A stretch of 9,351 bases of DNA from Candidatus Latescibacterota bacterium. Its GTDB lineage: Bacteria; JAAXHH01; JABIQT01. The stretch covers positions 1-9,351 of the forward strand of contig JABIQT010000821.1 in the NCBI GenBank assembly GCA_018667995.1, read 5' to 3'. The notes below the pieces were generated by a model that searched no databases, had not been told where the DNA came from, and worked only from the letters and a program-made list of their open reading frames with translations. The translations under genes were made by a program, and so were the position numbers. Of the stretch, positions 1-6,994 are shown piece after piece. Position 1 is the stretch's first letter, and each line of letters starts with the position of its first letter.

Positions 1-1544
1 CGATACTCCTCACCCACCATGAGTACGCGTTCCGCACTCGTGAGTGGATCCACCTTACCCGTGAAGTATTGGTAGTCGAGAATACGATTATCTTTGTTTG
101 CTACTAATTCATTAACTACAGCCTGATCTTCGGCTGCCGACATGAACATCAAGTTCTCCAAGGTATTGTGCAGATCGCCGGCATAGTTCATATGTACGTG
201 GGTACTTCCGCTGTACCAGCCCTCGGCCGGCATGTCCACGATTCGCCTCATAGTCAATGCCAGAGCCGTCACCTTTCCGGCTTCAATTTCCACAGTCTGT
301 GTGGCTGGCAAATATTCAAATCCCTTTACTGCCTCAACGGAAAATCTCCCCGTAGGAACATCCATAGAAAAAGAGCCATTAGCATGGAAAAAGTGCTCAT
401 TGAGCCGACCGACCCGATGGTAGGCACCGTCTGGAGCGTATGCTTTGCCACCAATACTCTGGGCGTAGACACGGGCCTCCGTCGGCCGGCCTGTTTCGGA
501 GTCGATGACCGTGACTGCCAGCCGGCCGACTGGCGTCTTCCACTGCTTCTGTTCTATGACCACTTCTGTATCACGGCCACCAACAGTCTCAAGAATATGA
601 ATCTGGGGAGAACCTGCTTCGTTGGAGAGATAGGCGATCTTCGATCCATCAGGCGACCAGGAAGGATGAAAATGGTCCCACTCTCCAAAGGTTATTTTGT
701 ACGGCTGACCACCCTCCGCTGGCAATAGGTACAGCTGGCTATACTGCCCGCCCACGTGTGAGCTGTAAACAAGACGAGAGCCATCGGGGGACCAATCTGG
801 TCGGGTCCGGTAGAGCGTCTGTTCGCTGTGAACCAACTGAGCCGAATCCATTCCGTCTCGTTTTGCGGGCATTCTCCATATGGCTCCTGAACCCAAGGCT
901 ATACCACGATTGGAGAGAAAGATGATCTCATCCCCACCAGGAGACCAGGTCGGCTGGATATGCAGATCGTTGTCGGAAAAATACAAGCGACTCCGTCCAA
1001 AGAGATTATCGCGAGTGAGTGCGACAGGTTCCCCGGATGGCAGGCCACGCTCGATATTCTGAGTGTAGATATTAAAGAACCCCACGGGCTCCGTGGACAC
1101 GTAAGCCAGTGTCTGTCCGTCCGGCGACCAAGTTGGATCGAGATATAAATGTTCTCCTGAGCGGAAGTTAGTCGATACACCCGTAGATACGTTCAGTATC
1201 ATCAGGTCCAGGGTCTGGCCATCCTCCTCGGACGTATACACTATCCAGGCACCGTCTGGCGACCAGGCAGGCGAGGAATCGTAATTCTTAGAATGGGTCA
1301 ACTCTTCAGCCCCGGTAGATCCGAGCTTGTGCCTCCAGATCGATCCATGCATGGCAAATGCCAGCGACTCACCATCCGGGGACCAGGCAGGCCAACGCGG
1401 GCTATCTGGTGACGGCGGAGGCAGATAGTAGTTGTGCATGTAGTTCCCACCCGTACGAGCCATAGGATAAGACTGCGAGTGCACCAATTCCACTGACAAA
1501 CCACATGCCAGGATGCATGCTGTGAATCGTAAAATAAATCTCAT
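1..1544 (-). CDS. Secreted TolB-like beta-propeller / CehA-McbA-type PHP metallohydrolase (partial, C-terminus missing)
   Basis: The reading frame is open from an ATG at 1544 to the left edge, giving 514 residues with no stop; the C-terminus lies outside the window. A good ribosome site (GGAG, 7 nt before the ATG) supports the start. Residues 1-24 (MRFILRFTACILACGLSVEL...) look like a signal peptide, so the protein is probably periplasmic or exported. Six WSPDG-type motifs, the PD40/TolB propeller hallmark, start near residues 54, 94, 139, 200 (WSPGG), 251 and 296. Residues about 338-430 (GRLAVTVIDSETGRPTEARV...) resemble a carboxypeptidase-regulatory-like/Ig fold. From about 441 the segment GWYSGSTHVHMNYAG, followed by AAEDQAVVNELVANK, matches the opening of CehA/McbA-family PHP domains; H449 and H451 would be metal ligands. 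Family members include hydrolases of carbamate-type compounds, but the substrate here cannot be read from sequence. The PhyH gene upstream has the same orientation. The domain assignment is fairly sure; the activity is inferred, because most of the catalytic domain is cut off. Confidence 0.85.
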   Translation of the reverse strand, partial: MRFILRFTACILACGLSVELVHSQSYPMARTGGNYMHNYYLPPPSPDSPRWPAWSPDGESLAFAMHGSIWRHKLGSTGAEELTHSKNYDSSPAWSPDGAWIVYTSEEDGQTLDLMILNVSTGVSTNFRSGEHLYLDPTWSPDGQTLAYVSTEPVGFFNIYTQNIERGLPSGEPVALTRDNLFGRSRLYFSDNDLHIQPTWSPGGDEIIFLSNRGIALGSGAIWRMPAKRDGMDSAQLVHSEQTLYRTRPDWSPDGSRLVYSSHVGGQYSQLYLLPAEGGQPYKITFGEWDHFHPSWSPDGSKIAYLSNEAGSPQIHILETVGGRDTEVVIEQKQWKTPVGRLAVTVIDSETGRPTEARVYAQSIGGKAYAPDGAYHRVGRLNEHFFHANGSFSMDVPTGRFSVEAVKGFEYLPATQTVEIEAGKVTALALTMRRIVDMPAEGWYSGSTHVHMNYAGDLHNTLENLMFMSAAEDQAVVNELVANKDNRILDYQYFTGKVDPLTSAERVLMVGEEY

Positions 1545-1593
1545 GATTCAACTCCGGTGAGCGGTGAAACACAAATTGTCAATCAACAGAATC

Positions 1594-1612
1594 GTTCAGT
1601 TGCGTGCTGAAC
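1594..1612. promoter_or_regulatory. Small dyad in the 165 bp gap upstream of the propeller/PHP gene
   Basis: GTTCAG (1594-1599) and CTGAAC (1607-1612) form a perfect 6 bp inverted repeat around a 7-base centre, about 50-68 bases before the ATG at 1544. No T-run follows on either strand, so it does not read as a terminator of the dioxygenase gene. It could be an operator or a short RNA hairpin in the leader. A perfect TTGACA lies nearby on the minus strand (1582 to 1577), but the hexamer 17 bases further on is GC-rich and a poor -10, so I call no promoter. A 6 bp dyad can arise by chance, hence the low confidence. Confidence 0.25.
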
Positions 1613-1709
1613 TGCAGGAGGAAGGCCTATCTAGTTTAAGAGACTGTTCTCCGGCAACGCACACAAACCGTACTCACAATTACCATGGGCGAGCGTAGAC
1701 ACGACCATC

Positions 1710-2459
1710 TTAATCAATTTCGAGTGAGACTTCTCTGTTCAGGCGTTCCGTTTCTGATGCTGCAGTTTTGGTGGTATAGTGAAGAATTACGGCACGACGC
1801 CACGTTTCTGTATCGTTTGTTTTACTGTTGTGCAGAGTACAGCCATGATGGAAGATCACAGAGCCTGCTGGCACAGGGCATTGAACCGGCTCATTCAAAT
1901 CGATGTCCCTCGTATCGGGTATGTGATGGACCGGACGTTCCGGATCTTTGGTCACGTCGAAGATACCATATTTCTGGGAGCCTGGCACGTAACACATACA
2001 TCCGTTTTCCAATGTTGCATCGTCCAGTGCGCACCATGCCGTCACGAGACCATCTTGAGGTTGCACACGAAAGTAACTCTGATCCTGGTGCAAAGGCTTT
2101 GCCTGTCCCCCTGGCGGTTTGAGCAACATCTGATCTCTAAATAGCTTGATATGCGCCCCCAGGAGTCCACGGACAATAGCAAGCATTTTGGGATGGCGTG
2201 CGAAGTCCTGAAATACAGGATCGAACCGGGCGAGGAAAGCGGTGCCTCGGATCGTCTTGCTGCGAGCCTGAGGCCCTGACTTATCACCAACGGTATCACC
2301 TTCACGACCGATTGAGACGCCCTCTGGCGCGGATTCCGGGCATTCGACGATCTCGTCGGTGCGCCGCCGAATGGGGCCAAGCTCCTCTTCGCCAAACAAT
2401 CCCTCGACTACCAGATAACCGTTTGAATCATAGAATGACTTCATTGTATCAACAAACAT
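1710..2459 (-). CDS. Phytanoyl-CoA dioxygenase (PhyH) family Fe(II)/2-oxoglutarate-dependent oxygenase
   Basis: This is a 249-residue cytoplasmic enzyme of the PhyH superfamily, whose members hydroxylate an organic substrate using Fe(II), O2 and 2-oxoglutarate. The N-terminus (MFVDTMKSFYDSNGYLVVEG) is the usual family opening. The metal ligands are visible as the HxD of PLHQDQSYF (H124, D126) and the distal His in GCTLHNS (H210). The Arg of TWRRAVILHY (R222) is placed to bind 2-oxoglutarate. The core motif TAWCALDDATLENGCMCYVPGSQ is also typical, although only its family resemblance can be claimed. The length is normal for bacterial members. I chose the ATG at 2459 because the family alignment begins there; the frame stays open back to a GTG at 2522, adding 21 residues that overlap a terminator-like hairpin. 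The substrate is unknown, and the family covers halogenases, ectoine hydroxylase and many uncharacterised enzymes. The nearest same-strand neighbours are the kinase operon upstream and the propeller/PHP gene 165 bp downstream. Confidence 0.88.
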   Translation of the reverse strand: MFVDTMKSFYDSNGYLVVEGLFGEEELGPIRRRTDEIVECPESAPEGVSIGREGDTVGDKSGPQARSKTIRGTAFLARFDPVFQDFARHPKMLAIVRGLLGAHIKLFRDQMLLKPPGGQAKPLHQDQSYFRVQPQDGLVTAWCALDDATLENGCMCYVPGSQKYGIFDVTKDPERPVHHIPDTRDIDLNEPVQCPVPAGSVIFHHGCTLHNSKTNDTETWRRAVILHYTTKTAASETERLNREVSLEID

Positions 2460-2462
2460 AGA

Positions 2463-2538
2463 GGGCCGCCCTTTTCCCGCTTGACTGATAGACAAAAAGA
2501 AAGGGCGAAGCCGCGAAAACACTCTGGGCCGCCCTTTT
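2463..2538 (-). repeat. Direct repeat of AAAAGGGCGGCCC before two in-frame start codons
   Basis: On the minus strand the 13-mer AAAAGGGCGGCCC occurs at 2538-2526 and again at 2475-2463, exactly 63 bases (21 codons) apart. Each copy sits three bases before an in-frame start: AGA-GTG at 2522 and TCT-ATG at 2459. Both starts are followed by TTT. The bases before each copy also share GTCTA and CAAG blocks, which suggests a partial tandem duplication rather than chance. Between the copies lies CGCCCTTT (2507-2500), complementary to the core of both, so either repeat can pair with it but not both at once. Confidence 0.7.
2491..2537 (-). terminator. Rho-independent terminator after the kinase operon
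   Basis: Read on the minus strand, AAAGGGCG (2537-2530) pairs perfectly over 8 bp with CGCCCTTT (2507-2500). A further GCC/GGC pairing (2529-2527 with 2512-2510) extends it across a 2-base bulge. The 3' arm runs into the T-rich tail TTTCTTTTTG (ending near 2492). It lies about 80 bases past the stop of the downstream kinase, so it probably ends that transcript before the dioxygenase gene. The same 3' arm can instead pair with a second repeat copy at 2474-2467, which would disrupt the terminator. Confidence 0.55.
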
Positions 2539-2617
2539 ACTTGTCATCTAGACTTCAACAATTGCACGCAATCTGCTATGATAGCCAGAGAGTTGCATAC
2601 GTGTATTCTCCGCGACG

Positions 2618-4801
2618 CTACTTCATAATATCCTGTATCGCTTCGAAGAGATCCTGAACCCGGTACGGTTTGGCGACTACTTCACAGAATCCATGTTCCT
2701 TGTAGTTGGCCATGATGGCGGCATTGTGATATCCACTCGAAACGATGGCTTTGACATCTGGATCCATCTCTTTGATCTGGGCAATGGCTTCCTCCCCCCC
2801 CATCCCTCCAGGAATGGTGAGATCCATAATCACAATATCGAAAGGCCGACTTTCATCCATAGCTTCTTTATACAATTTGATCGCGCCTTCTCCCTCTTCG
2901 GCTATCTGGACCTCATAGCCGTACTGCGAAAGACTCTTGGCAGCTAATTCCCGTATCACGGCTTCGTCGACCATGATCAGGATTTTGCCGTGACCTTCCT
3001 CCAGCGTTTGCTGGACCTCGAGGATTTCAGTGCCCTCCTCCTTAGAATGCGGATGGGATGATGCGGGAAGGTAAACTTCAAAGGTGGTGCCTTCACCGGG
3101 CGTCGAATCCACCGTTATAGCTCCATCATGGCGAGATATAATCGTAAAGACAGTTGTCAGGCCCAGGCCGGTTCCAGTAGCCTTCGTTGTGAAGTAAGGA
3201 TCAAATATATTCTCGAGCTGTTCCTGCGTCATGCCGAGACCCTGGTCACTGAACGATAATTTCACATAGAACCCCGGCGCCAGAGACGATCCTCCACGAA
3301 TCTCCGTGGACGAACCCAGTATCATATTGTCGCCTCGAATCGTCAATATGCCTCCGTCCGGGGAGGCTTGAATCGCATTAATGACCAAGTTGTGAATCAC
3401 CTGGTTTATCTGCCCGGTGTCTACGTCCACTGGCCATAGATCATCGGGGATCTCCCATTCACATCGGACGTTCGAGCCCCGTAACACGAAAGTAGCGGAC
3501 TCGACCAGGAGATCTGCAATTGAAGTCATCTGCTTAACCGGAGCTCCGCCCTTCGCAAATGTCAACAATTGCTGCGTGAGGTTCTTGGCTTCGATGGCAG
3601 CCTGCTCTGCTTCTGCCAGGCGGTCATAGATAGGATCGTCTTGCTTCAGATCCAGTTTCGCAAAAGATATGTAACCGAGTACCCCTGTCATGATATTATT
3701 GAAATCGTGCGCGATACCTCCAGCCAGCAGACCGATAGATTCGAGTTTGCTCAACCGGAGACGTTCGTCTTCTGCCTGTTGACGCTCCGTGACGTCATTG
3801 AAAAACACCGTGGTGCCGTCCTCAAAAGGGAACACGCGGGCTTCATAGACCTCATCAGACTGCTCGCCGCTGAGCCGGATCGCCTGCACGGTTGCCGCAT
3901 TACCGGTCCTTACGGATTCGGTGATGGTGGCCGGCAACGCCGTCTGCTTCAAATCAGGGAGAATATCGCTGAGATATCGACCCAGCATCTCACTTTGATT
4001 CTGATCCCATTTTTCCTCAGCCGTATGATTGACAAGTTCCACCCGACCGTCATGTCCAACCACAAACATGGCGTCATTTATGGATTCAATGACTGCGTTC
4101 AATCTAGCCTCAGACTGCTGAATTATCTGCAGTCGTTTGCCTCTCTCGAAAACCTTAACGGCGCTTGCAGCCAGAATCAAGGTCAGTATCAGAATAATAC
4201 CCACCTTGAGCAGCGACATATTAAACGTGTAAGCCAGATCCGAAAGACGTGATTTGGCCTGATCGTCATAGAGGGTCTTAATGAGGTGAAGATCATCACT
4301 CACCGCGTTAAAATTGCCCATACCTACGGCCAGATCAAGTTGGACGCCCTGGTCCGTATTACCGGCCAACACGTGATTGATGACTTCATCGCGTATAGAG
4401 AGGTAATTCGCCCAGTCCCGTTCAAACGTCTGACTCGCCTGGATCTCCCGGGGCGTGCTAACGAGTACCCGATGTTCCTCCATGATTCGGGCAACCTGCG
4501 CGTCAGCATCTCGGGACTGTTCCACGTAGCTAAGCTGAAAATCATTATCTTCTGTGGTCAAAGCATACGTCATACTACGTCTGGCTTCCTGCGTCTGGAA
4601 CTGGAGCTCGCCAATAAGGTCCAGTCCACGTACGGATCTGGCGTAGATCAATTCCGCTTCGCTCATAGCGGTTCTGATATCAAGAACCAGGAAGGCAGCC
4701 ATGCCCACAACCACCACACCAATTAGAAGAAAGGCGCCGCTGAAATGGTATTGGGCAAACAATGACGTGATCTTGCTGAAAAGTGTGGGTTTTTCGTTCA
4801 T
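2618..4801 (-). CDS. Membrane-bound hybrid sensor histidine kinase (4HB-like sensor, PAS, HisKA, HATPase, receiver)
   Basis: This is a 727-residue inner-membrane hybrid kinase. Transmembrane segments at about 19-41 and 194-216 flank a mostly helical periplasmic region of about 150 residues, which resembles a four-helix-bundle (MCP-type) sensor. A PAS domain follows (about 229-340), ending in FFNDVTERQQAEDE. The dimerisation/phosphoacceptor region carries GLLAGGIAHDFNN with H365. The ATPase domain shows the N box (NLVINAIQAS, N475), G1 (SDQGLGM, D519), the F box (FDPYFTTK) and G2 (GTGLGL, 543-548). The C-terminal receiver (about 606-727) keeps the phospho-Asp D660 (IVIMDLTIPG), S688 and K711 (VAKPY). 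Its acidic pocket reads MVDEAV, with Val611 where the first Asp is expected. The start at 4801 lies 30 bp after the upstream kinase stop, with AAAGGA about 12 bases before the ATG, so the two are probably cotranscribed. No output domain is present; the partner and signal are unknown. Confidence 0.93.
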   Translation of the reverse strand: MNEKPTLFSKITSLFAQYHFSGAFLLIGVVVVGMAAFLVLDIRTAMSEAELIYARSVRGLDLIGELQFQTQEARRSMTYALTTEDNDFQLSYVEQSRDADAQVARIMEEHRVLVSTPREIQASQTFERDWANYLSIRDEVINHVLAGNTDQGVQLDLAVGMGNFNAVSDDLHLIKTLYDDQAKSRLSDLAYTFNMSLLKVGIILILTLILAASAVKVFERGKRLQIIQQSEARLNAVIESINDAMFVVGHDGRVELVNHTAEEKWDQNQSEMLGRYLSDILPDLKQTALPATITESVRTGNAATVQAIRLSGEQSDEVYEARVFPFEDGTTVFFNDVTERQQAEDERLRLSKLESIGLLAGGIAHDFNNIMTGVLGYISFAKLDLKQDDPIYDRLAEAEQAAIEAKNLTQQLLTFAKGGAPVKQMTSIADLLVESATFVLRGSNVRCEWEIPDDLWPVDVDTGQINQVIHNLVINAIQASPDGGILTIRGDNMILGSSTEIRGGSSLAPGFYVKLSFSDQGLGMTQEQLENIFDPYFTTKATGTGLGLTTVFTIISRHDGAITVDSTPGEGTTFEVYLPASSHPHSKEEGTEILEVQQTLEEGHGKILIMVDEAVIRELAAKSLSQYGYEVQIAEEGEGAIKLYKEAMDESRPFDIVIMDLTIPGGMGGEEAIAQIKEMDPDVKAIVSSGYHNAAIMANYKEHGFCEVVAKPYRVQDLFEAIQDIMK

Positions 4802-4831
4802 ATACCCGATAATCCTTTATTGACCAGAGTG

Positions 4832-6784
4832 CTACTGAACCGACTGTCGTATGGTCTGCTGGACAGTCCGAACAAGCTCTCTAACTTTATATGGTTTGGC
4901 AACGATGCCGGAGAAACCGAAGTCACGATAATTTGCCATTACTGGATCGTTATGGTAGCCGCTGGATACAATAGCGTTTACATCAGAGTCTATCTGGAGC
5001 AGTTCAGCCATAACTTCCTTACCGCCCATACCTCCCGGAACAGTCAGGTCCAGGATGACCAAGTCATATGGACAACCTGCTTGTACAGCTTGTCGATACG
5101 CCTGTATGGCAGAGCGCCCGTCGGACTGCAGATCCACCTCGTACCCATATTTTGAAAGCGCAATATTGATTAGCGATCGAACCATCTCTTCGTCGTCAAG
5201 CACCAGTATCCTGCCGCGATCCTCGCCTTCGACAGATTCTATTGGCTCCAAATCTTCGGGTTTATCTGGAGATGAGATCGCTCTGAACGCGGGTAGATAC
5301 ACGTCAAAAGTCGTACCTTCGTTGAGTGCCGATTGGACTAAAATGGCCCCGTCATGCTGCCGGACGATGGAATGTGTGGTCGCGAGCCCAAGGCCGCTGC
5401 CGTCCTTCTTCGTAGTATAATAAGGATCGAAGATATTGCTCTGCTGGTCCTGCGGTATTCCTGAGCCTAAATCTGAGAAGGTCATCTTGACGTAAGCACC
5501 TTCAGGAAGCGATAGCTCGGAAATGGCCGCGTGCGCCTCCAGATTGATATTTGATGCCTTTACACGAAACACACCGCCATCGGGCATGGCCTGACGCGCA
5601 TTGATGGCGAGGTTCTGTATCGCCTGTCGAATCTGTCCCGCATCCACATTCACGGGCCAAAGATCATCGGCTACCTCAAGTACACACCTGGTATTGGAGC
5701 CGTGAAAGGAAAAGGCCGCTGCCTCTGCAATGATATCGCCGAGATCCGTCATTTCCTTTACAGGATCCCCACCTTTCGCGAAGGTCAAAAGTTGATACGT
5801 AAGATCTTTAGCCCGGAGCGCCGCATGCTCGGCGGCATCCAATTCGGTCATCCCGGGAGAATTCTCGCCAGCCGAAGATTGGGCGATGGATATGTTTCCC
5901 AGAATACCAGTCAGAAGGTTGTTGAAGTCATGAGCGATACCGCCGGCCAGTAGTCCGAGCGACTCCAGTTTGCTAAGCTTTATCCGCGTCTCTTCCCCCT
6001 GCTTACTCTGGGTCATGTCCACCATGATTCCATTGAGACGAACCGTCTGACCATCCCGGACTTCAACGGTGACACGGTCCTGAATCCAGACAGACCTGCC
6101 GTCGGCCGCCAGCATACGATAGTCCAACTGATGGGAGCTCTTTCTTGCCATGGCGCTGTCAGACGCGGCTATTGCCGCCCCTTGATCATCTGGATGCAAA
6201 TGATCCGCCCAGAATGTCGGCAAGCTCAACCACTGGTCGACGGGGTATCCCAAAATCCGTTCTGCCTGTTGGCTGACAAACCGAAATTGCATGGTCTCAG
6301 GATCGGCTTCCCAGACGATGCCGTCGACCGCGTTTACAAGAGATTCAAACTCGTGGCGGGACACACGTGCAGAATCTTCAGCTCTACGCTGCCTTGTAAT
6401 GTCACGATCGATCGCCAAGACTATTCGATGCCTGTTGGAGTCGAGGAGTTTAGCGGTAACTTCCACCGGAAATCGCGTACCATCCTTGCGCAGATGTCCA
6501 CCCTCAAAGACAAACGTCTCACCTGAAAGGAGGCTTTTCAGCCTTTCGGGTGCCTGTGACGCCGTTTGAGGATCGTCGAGATCTCGAATGCTGCATGCCT
6601 TAATCTCTTCAAGGGTATATCCATGCTCCTGGCACGCTCGCGAGTTAGCATAGAGTATGCGTCCTGGCGTATCTTCGTCGTCCAAATCCAGTAAAAAAAC
6701 TGAATCGGGTATTCGTTCCGCAATCATTTGGAATACCGCATCGTTTTCGGGCGAATCCATACTTTTTAGTTCCGGGAAAATCAT
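4832..6784 (-). CDS. Soluble hybrid sensor histidine kinase (PAS-PAS-HisKA-HATPase-receiver)
   Basis: This is a 650-residue kinase without transmembrane segments, so it is probably cytoplasmic and senses an internal signal. PAS 1 spans about 14-135 (ending IDRDITRQRRAED) and PAS 2 with a PAC-like end about 144-263 (NGIMVDMTQSKQ). The phosphoacceptor motif GLLAGGIAHDFNN contains H285. The ATPase domain shows NLAINARQAM (N395), SDLGSG (D438), FDPYYTTKK and GSGLGL (462-467). The C-terminal receiver (about 525-650) is intact: DDE at 530-532, phospho-Asp D579 (VILDLTVPG), S607 and K630 (VAKPY). It is the first gene of a two-kinase operon and is clearly paralogous to the downstream kinase from HisKA to receiver. 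I gave the longest ATG start (6784), which lacks a Shine-Dalgarno; an in-frame ATG at 6760 (MDSPENDAV) with GGAA 9 bases upstream may be the true one. No ligand-binding residues for haem or flavin were recognised in the PAS domains. Confidence 0.93.
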   Translation of the reverse strand: MIFPELKSMDSPENDAVFQMIAERIPDSVFLLDLDDEDTPGRILYANSRACQEHGYTLEEIKACSIRDLDDPQTASQAPERLKSLLSGETFVFEGGHLRKDGTRFPVEVTAKLLDSNRHRIVLAIDRDITRQRRAEDSARVSRHEFESLVNAVDGIVWEADPETMQFRFVSQQAERILGYPVDQWLSLPTFWADHLHPDDQGAAIAASDSAMARKSSHQLDYRMLAADGRSVWIQDRVTVEVRDGQTVRLNGIMVDMTQSKQGEETRIKLSKLESLGLLAGGIAHDFNNLLTGILGNISIAQSSAGENSPGMTELDAAEHAALRAKDLTYQLLTFAKGGDPVKEMTDLGDIIAEAAAFSFHGSNTRCVLEVADDLWPVNVDAGQIRQAIQNLAINARQAMPDGGVFRVKASNINLEAHAAISELSLPEGAYVKMTFSDLGSGIPQDQQSNIFDPYYTTKKDGSGLGLATTHSIVRQHDGAILVQSALNEGTTFDVYLPAFRAISSPDKPEDLEPIESVEGEDRGRILVLDDEEMVRSLINIALSKYGYEVDLQSDGRSAIQAYRQAVQAGCPYDLVILDLTVPGGMGGKEVMAELLQIDSDVNAIVSSGYHNDPVMANYRDFGFSGIVAKPYKVRELVRTVQQTIRQSVQ

Positions 6785-6813
6785 CCAGATACACTTTCAT
6801 GAGGAATCTTCCA

Positions 6814-6842
6814 AAGATATTATTCAGTAATCCGGATGTCAA
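6814..6842 (-). promoter_or_regulatory. Sigma70-like promoter for the kinase operon (proximal)
   Basis: On the minus strand a consensus -35 TTGACA (6842-6837) is followed by an ideal 17-base spacer and the -10 TATCTT (6819-6814, four of six matches). Transcription would begin near 6807, leaving a leader of about 23 bases to the ATG at 6784 or 47 to the ATG at 6760; the short first leader slightly favours the second start. The match is to the general bacterial housekeeping consensus, which assumes that this organism uses it. Confidence 0.5.
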
Positions 6843-6858
6843 CGAAAACGAATAGTGC

Positions 6859-6887
6859 GTTATATATAGGAGTTCACGCGCACGCAA
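6859..6887 (-). promoter_or_regulatory. Possible distal promoter for the kinase operon
   Basis: Minus-strand TTGCGT (6887-6882), a 17-base spacer and TATAAC (6864-6859, five of six -10 matches) sit about 45 bases upstream of the proximal promoter. The -35 is weak, and the -10 lies in the alternating TATATATA run at about 6861-6868. That AT-rich run could instead only aid melting or act as an upstream element for the stronger promoter. Confidence 0.3.
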
Positions 6888-6949
6888 AATTCGGCCGTAC
6901 CAACCACGATACGGGAGCCTCTGTCGTACTTCACTGCAGAGCGCCTTCA

Positions 6950-6989
6950 ACGTGGAATGCCCAGATTGCGTATTTCGGGCACGCCACGT
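6950..6989. promoter_or_regulatory. Long interrupted inverted repeat in the divergent intergenic region
   Basis: ACGTGG (6950-6955) pairs with CCACGT (6984-6989), and TGCCC (6958-6962) with GGGCA (6977-6981). The arms are separated by a symmetrical 2x2 mismatch (AA against CG) and enclose a 14-base loop. The resulting 11 paired bases are mostly G-C. No T-run follows on either side, so it does not look like a terminator. It ends 5 bases before the putative asnB -35, a position suited to a dimeric regulator, but it could also be a structured RNA if transcribed. The rest of the 326 bp gap (6785-7110) holds the promoters described separately and nothing else I can support. Confidence 0.45.
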
Positions 6990-6994
6990 CACAC

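Noticed and set aside
168-728. 186-codon plus-strand open frame near the left edge
   Set aside because: The opposite strand carries an uninterrupted propeller/PHP protein with clear repeat motifs, so this frame is a shadow.
1555-1582. TTGACA on the minus strand upstream of the propeller/PHP gene as a promoter
   Set aside because: At the required spacing the -10 would be TCACCG or similar, which is not a credible match.
1685-2144. Overlapping plus-strand open frames opposite the dioxygenase
   Set aside because: They are Cys/His/Arg-rich without domain signal and antisense to the HxD...H dioxygenase frame.
3569-4252. 227-codon plus-strand open frame opposite the membrane kinase
   Set aside because: It is fully antisense to a well-supported kinase gene, has no recognisable domain and reads as composition-driven shadow coding.
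6645-6992. 115-codon minus-strand frame across the divergent intergenic region and kinase 5' end
   Set aside because: It overlaps the first kinase in another frame and contains both kinase promoters and the dyad, and the translation shows no motif.
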